NCBI GenBank assembly: GCA_946699065.1
Contig: CAMPDV010000222.1
Coordinates: 310,001-374,000, forward strand
From: Loxodes magnus
Lineage: Eukaryota; Ciliophora; Karyorelictea; Loxodida; Loxodidae
Direction: 5' to 3'
Length of the DNA stretch: 64,000 nt
The notes under the pieces are model-generated. The model saw only the letters and a program-made list of their open reading frames with translations, searched no databases and had not been told where the DNA came from. The translations under genes and the position numbers were made by a program. This document shows, one piece after another, positions 60,001 through 64,000 of this stretch (position 1 is the stretch's first letter; every line of letters starts with the position of its first letter).

Positions 60001-61362
60001 AGGTTCCAAGCATTTTGTGCAATATTCTCCATTTGAATTGCATTCTGAGCAATTTTCTAACTTATTTTCGCATTTTTGGCAAGTAGAATTTTCAATAAAA
60101 AACGTTTCGTTAGGACAGTTCTAGAAGCACTAGTTTTCCAATAAAAGAAAAGATTCTTAGCACTAAAAACACTATGATCCGTTTAAATTGCATCTTTAAC
60201 AATTCTCTATTGAGGAATTACAGTTTAAGCAAATAAAATTCTCAATATAAAAACTATCGTCAGGACAACTTTAAACGCATTAATTCTAGAATAAGAATCA
60301 TGGATATTAACACTTTGTACACAAAGTCCCAGTTATATCACACGTTTCACAATTCTAGATTCTAGATTCGCATTTGAAGCAAGCTTAGTTGTCTTAAAAA
60401 AATGTTTAATCTGGGCATTTCTCTGCACACTAACTATTGTATAATAATCAAGGATTTTAACACTTAGAGCATATAGTTCCTTGCTAATTACACTCTTCGC
60501 AATTTAAAATAGTTTTATTACAGAACTCGCATTATGTATCATTGCCACTGTCTTATTATGTTATAGGACATGTACTATTGCATTCTTATTCTACTGATAA
60601 CTTTAAGTTGCACACACATGAATCTGCCTATAAATCTCATGGGGAATAGCATTGGATACAATTATTAGAATTGATTGCATAACATTTGAAGCATTAGGAA
60701 TTACAAGTAATAGAACTTTATTAAAGAAAGCCCTAATCTGACTAGTCTAAAATTAATTTAAAGGCATTAATATCAAATAGTTAATTCTTATAATATCTTA
60801 ATGAATAAGTAGTCCCAGTAAAACTCCAAGCCTAAGTAAAACTCCCTTAATTTATTTTAAAACTTGAAGTAAAAGGCAATAGTTACCCAAAGGATTTTGA
60901 TAGAGTCTAAAACTAGTTATTTATCTTTGAATGAGTTGCAACAGCAAAAAAGCTTCATTGAGTAGTAATTGCACATCCAAAGAATACTCAAATATCACTA
61001 ACAAGCATCATATCTAACTAGAAGGAAATGACACCTCCAATATATTGATTTATTAAGAAAGAAGTTTGCTACTTTGTTTTGTTCTATTATAGGCCAAATT
61101 CAAAATACTAGCCATTAATATTATTATAAAACTGAATGAAATTACCCCAACTCATTACTTGGTTACTGGAGCTAAATTTTAACCAGGCTGTTGCGCTAAA
61201 TTAAAGTCCCTGTGGATCTTACCCATATTAAGAAAAAGTTTTAGAAGGCAATGAGTTAGTATCTCTTTAAGTTGGAACATTTGGATTAAGTATATCAAAA
61301 AATGCTAACTAAGGTGAAACTTAAGAGATAAGGAAATAAAAAATAATTAAAGAGATTGACAT
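57030..61362 (-). CDS. Large Cys-rich repeat membrane protein (A), one 16-nt intron
   Basis: Start at 61362 (MSISLIIFYFLISQVSPQLA, signal peptide). The N-terminal domain resembles LamG/ConA-like lectins (FSATAWLKFSSSNQVMSWGN; SDIWVFFGC). About eight to nine Cys-rich modules of roughly 48 residues follow, with C-x2-C and CxxPWLL patterns (furin/GFR-like). A hydrophobic link (FITQMIMLNAFINVPRPENL) leads to a multi-pass tail (NKIAIYYILFLVRRFILACF; LIVLFEYPEAQ) and a charged cytosolic end. A 16-nt intron lies at 58230-58245. Many TGA codons read as Trp. The first in-frame TGA is 57030-57032; true termination could be earlier. About 1,438 codons after splicing. Such ciliate surface proteins are thought to be receptors or coat proteins; function here is inferred. 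Confidence 0.8.
58230..58245 (-). other. 16-nt intron in gene A
   Basis: GTAATATATGATACAG on the minus strand. Removing it joins AFFFM to IIQVLLIVSSFRGVYIFYKL and restores the frame to the LVRRFILACF...EYPEAQ segment, which is typical of the family's tail. Confidence 0.75.
59016..59995 (-). repeat. 315-bp tandem repeats inside gene A
   Basis: Three near-identical units in phase with the codons (105 residues, two Cys-rich modules each), shown by the recurring GACAATTCTAAACAC and ATTATCAAGCAGAACATA blocks. High identity implies recent unequal exchange or gene conversion. Confidence 0.85.
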
Positions 61363-61918
61363 TTTAATTATAGATAATTACGCTTATATCAATAATAAAC
61401 AGAGATGTAAGCTCTTTAATACATTAAACTAGCTTAATTTTACATCATCAAATTATCAAATATGGGCAGAAAATAAATCTCAAATGACTTTAATTTTAGC
61501 TCTAATCTATAATAACAGGCTTTCTCTTATTTGAAGATACTATAACAATTCTTAATATGATAAATAATACTTGAAGTAATCAAGATAATTGGATAGACGT
61601 ATAATGCTTTATTTTAAGCAGTTCTTAAATTTATTTAGTTATACTTTGAATTTAACTATATATATCATTTTATTTCTGCTTTAAAGCGATTTAGAAGTTT
61701 AATACTTTGAAAGCTTTTAAAATAGAAAAATAGGGATGATGTGTTTATAATTACATTTAGCGTAGATAAATTTTAAATTAATGATAATTCAGAGAAATAA
61801 GTTTAAGCTATGGTTATTAATGAGACCACTTATAAAATTTATTAAAGGCAAGATATTGTAATAATACAGCTTTTACTTTATCAACTTTAATTATTTTAAA
61901 GAATTTTTGCTCTTATCT
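61363..61918. other. Spacer between genes A and B
   Basis: 556 bp, A+T-rich. Should contain the promoter of A. No trace of the lost membrane tail of B was recognised. Confidence 0.4.
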
Positions 61919-63683
61919 TCATTGAGATTTCCTATATACACATAATTTAATTTTAGAACTTTTCAAACTTTCTTAAGAAATATAGATGATTACATACTGG
62001 TTATCTGGTCTAGGAACATTTATATAAGCATTCAACATAATCATTTGAGTTATGAATACAACAGTTCAAAGAGATTATAATTAGTTCAAAGACATTGAAT
62101 TCCCCATAACCATTAAATTACCAGATGCGAAACCTACAAACTGAGAATATTCTAAACTATTACCAGTTATTTCTGTCACTTATTATTCAAAATAAGAAAC
62201 TATGGACAAAGGTTCACTTTAATCTTTGATATCATAGCTAGTTTAATTAGTTTCAGATTAGTTTTACTATCAAGTTTTAATACATTATTCGTTTAGTAAA
62301 TCGAAATCTTACTAACATTTAATGCATTCCATTTTTGTTTCTTCGTATACTTTACATTTTTCACAATGAGGAATCAAATCACAAGGATAGCAGATTTAGT
62401 TTAATATATACTCATTTTCTCCACAAGCATCAATGCAAATCTTATTCTAAGAGAGAAACCACTTTTCTTTACATTTCAGACATTCTCCTCCGTTCTATAA
62501 GCAGGATAAGCAGTTTTAGATCTTAAATTAACATTCTTGACATTAAAAGCTATTATTATAATAAGTATCATTAGGACACTAACTTAAGCATTCATTTTGA
62601 AATAGGAGAAATGGAATCTAACATTTTAGACATTCTTTTCCATCCAATGAACATAACTAGCAATTTGAAATATTGTTTAACATTCTGTACATTTAAAGCT
62701 ATGAACAAAGTAACTGCTATTAGGACATTCTTATAAGCAATTCATTTTAGAATAAGACATTTGGATCTTGGCACTTATAGCAAACTTATCCATCTTTAGA
62801 ACAAGTTTAGCAGTTAGAAATTATTTTATTACAAAAAGCGCAAATTCCATCATTGTTGTAGTCTTATTAAGAAGAAGGACAGTAGTCATCACATAAAGTA
62901 TAATCCTAAGAAATTTTCTTACTACATAAGCACTAATTATTCGAAAATTCTCAGCCTTCAAAACACTATAGGCAATTATCTTAATTACTCCCAAAACATT
63001 TAGAGCAATTCTTATAGCATACTTCTAGAGGTTTATTACCTTCGTACCCTTAATAAGTTTAACTCAGAATACCTTTAAAATCTGAGAGATTTTAGTATTA
63101 ATTTTAATGATATCTTAATGAATAAATATATCCTTCATAGCTCCAGCTTTGAGTATAGCTTCCTAGTTCTATTTTACTTTGAATGTCCAATTCAATCAAT
63201 TGGTTGAAATTACCTAAATGAACTTCAAACATATTTCCCAGTTTCAAGTGAGTTCAAACGTAAATAAATTAACCCTAAAGATTAATTGAAAATCCTACAA
63301 AAACCCAAAGATCACTTACGAAATTTGTTTTGTACTAAAAATTTTAATTTTCTAGATAATTTTGATTCGCACAAAAAAAAGGTTTCTGAAGTCAATTAAC
63401 TTTAAGTTATTCCTAGTTCTAATCACTTTTGATTAATATTTCAAAACTAAACAAAAATTCCTCATAGTTTTTACTAGTTAGCTGAGCTGAATTTAAGTCA
63501 AGCAGTAACACTAAACTAAGTTTAACTAGAAGGATCAAAATTGTAATGTGAGAATTTATAGTTGGTAGAGATAGAAGGAGACATTAAGATTGGAGCATTA
63601 GGGTCTATTATATCAAAAAATTAAGATTAGACTAAGCTAACTTTGAAGCAGAATATGCATATTACAGACAATACGTTAAACAT
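61919..63683 (-). pseudogene. Paralogue of gene A, truncated and frame-slipped (B)
   Basis: Starts at 63683 (MFNVLSVICIFCFKVSLVQS, signal peptide). The lectin-like head is collinear with A (FSVTAWLKFSSANQQKLWGI). A run of eight A (63373-63380; T8 on the coding strand) holds one base too many. Losing one restores FFCANQNYLEN and then FVSDLWVFVGFSINLQ, matching A. About four to five Cys-rich modules follow, then FITQMIMLNAYINVPRPDNQ, after which similarity to A stops and TGA occurs at 61919-61921. The whole multi-pass tail is absent. Either a pseudogene, or a functional short form with a sequencing error in the homopolymer. Confidence 0.7.
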
Positions 63684-64000
63684 TTTATTTTCTAATTTAA
63701 ATAGCTTTTTATTTTATCGCCAATGATTACAGAAGTTAAATTTGTAAATTCAGCCAAAAACAAATTTTTTCTTCATACATATAATTTATGTAGAAGATGA
63801 TTCATTCATCTACTTACAGTAAATTAAGAGATTTATGAAAAAAAGAAATCGTTTTTCTTAAATTTTATAGCAGGTTTAGGATGAAAATTCCTTAAATTTT
63901 ATGAACAAATTAGTATGAAAACAAACTTCAGTTGATAAGGGAAACTAAAAGGAAGAAAGATATCTTAAGAAGTACCACATAAGTCACTTTATACGATTAA
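63684..64000. other. 5' flank of gene B
   Basis: A+T-rich; nothing recognised up to the window end. Confidence 0.4.

Noticed and set aside
1-64000. CRISPR array, bacterial operons or ribosome-binding sites
   Set aside because: No regular spacer arrays; tRNAs with Pol III terminators, altered code and tiny introns indicate a eukaryotic (ciliate) nucleus.

Overview
The window is about three-quarters A+T and reads as a chromosome piece from a ciliate that uses all three standard stop codons as sense codons. Ordinary ORF calling finds only fragments. When TAA and TAG are read as Gln and TGA as Trp, long proteins appear. Related copies inside the window place TGG in one copy opposite TGA in the other, for example in TAWLKFSS at 61.2/63.5 kb, in the zinc knuckle at 10.24/44.71 kb, and in the FLSCRW segment at 19.85/39.5 kb. 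TGA also seems to end several genes. This is the pattern of karyorelict (Loxodes-like) or Condylostoma-like codes. Very small introns (16 nt in one gene, about 23 nt in another) fit such a lineage. The genus is an inference; no marker gene is present.

Likely host genes are few. They are the end of an acidic protein (1-243), tRNA-Pro(UGG) at 1.1 kb, unknown proteins at 16.2, 23.2, 25.1 and 49.0 kb, tRNA-Ile(AAU) at 34.5 kb, a 724-residue two-pass membrane protein (40.0-42.2 kb), and two minus-strand paralogues at 57.0-63.7 kb. Those paralogues encode secreted or membrane proteins with a lectin-like head and many Cys-rich (furin/GFR-like) repeats. The proximal paralogue is long, with a multi-pass tail and a 16-nt intron. 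The distal one is truncated and carries a 1-nt slip.

Most of the rest is mobile DNA. (i) A family of roughly 0.83-0.93 kb cassettes encodes one Gag/ORF1-like protein with a coiled coil and a CCHC zinc knuckle. At least five are bounded by 13-17 bp target-site duplications, some have a (TTA)n tail, one has an allelic-type empty site in a repeat copy, and one sits inside another. (ii) Two decayed non-LTR (LINE) reverse-transcriptase elements lie on the minus strand (29.7-33.1 and 20.6-22.2 kb); the first starts with the same M-x-GFK-x-GF N-terminus as several cassettes and could be the source of the mobilising enzyme. (iii) Element E1 has an approximately 480-codon ORF and a 1.1 kb leader. It occurs as two nearly identical head-to-head copies (3.4-5.9 and 10.8-13.0 kb), a 5'-truncated copy (17.9-18.6 kb) and a leader fragment (28.5 kb). 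(iv) Element E2 (6.35-9.37 kb, inverted at 25.97-28.09 kb) is also present. (v) G+C-richer short elements share a 3' terminal hairpin followed by TATAATCAA (15.5, 19.2, 22.3, 47.9 kb).

Taken together, the window is consistent with retroelement machinery spreading ORF1-only cassettes and short hairpin-ended elements in trans, around a few real genes. Because no codon is reliably a stop, every reading frame looks open. Frames and 3' ends below rest on comparison between copies where possible and are uncertain elsewhere. Single-base frame slips in homopolymers may be decay or assembly error.
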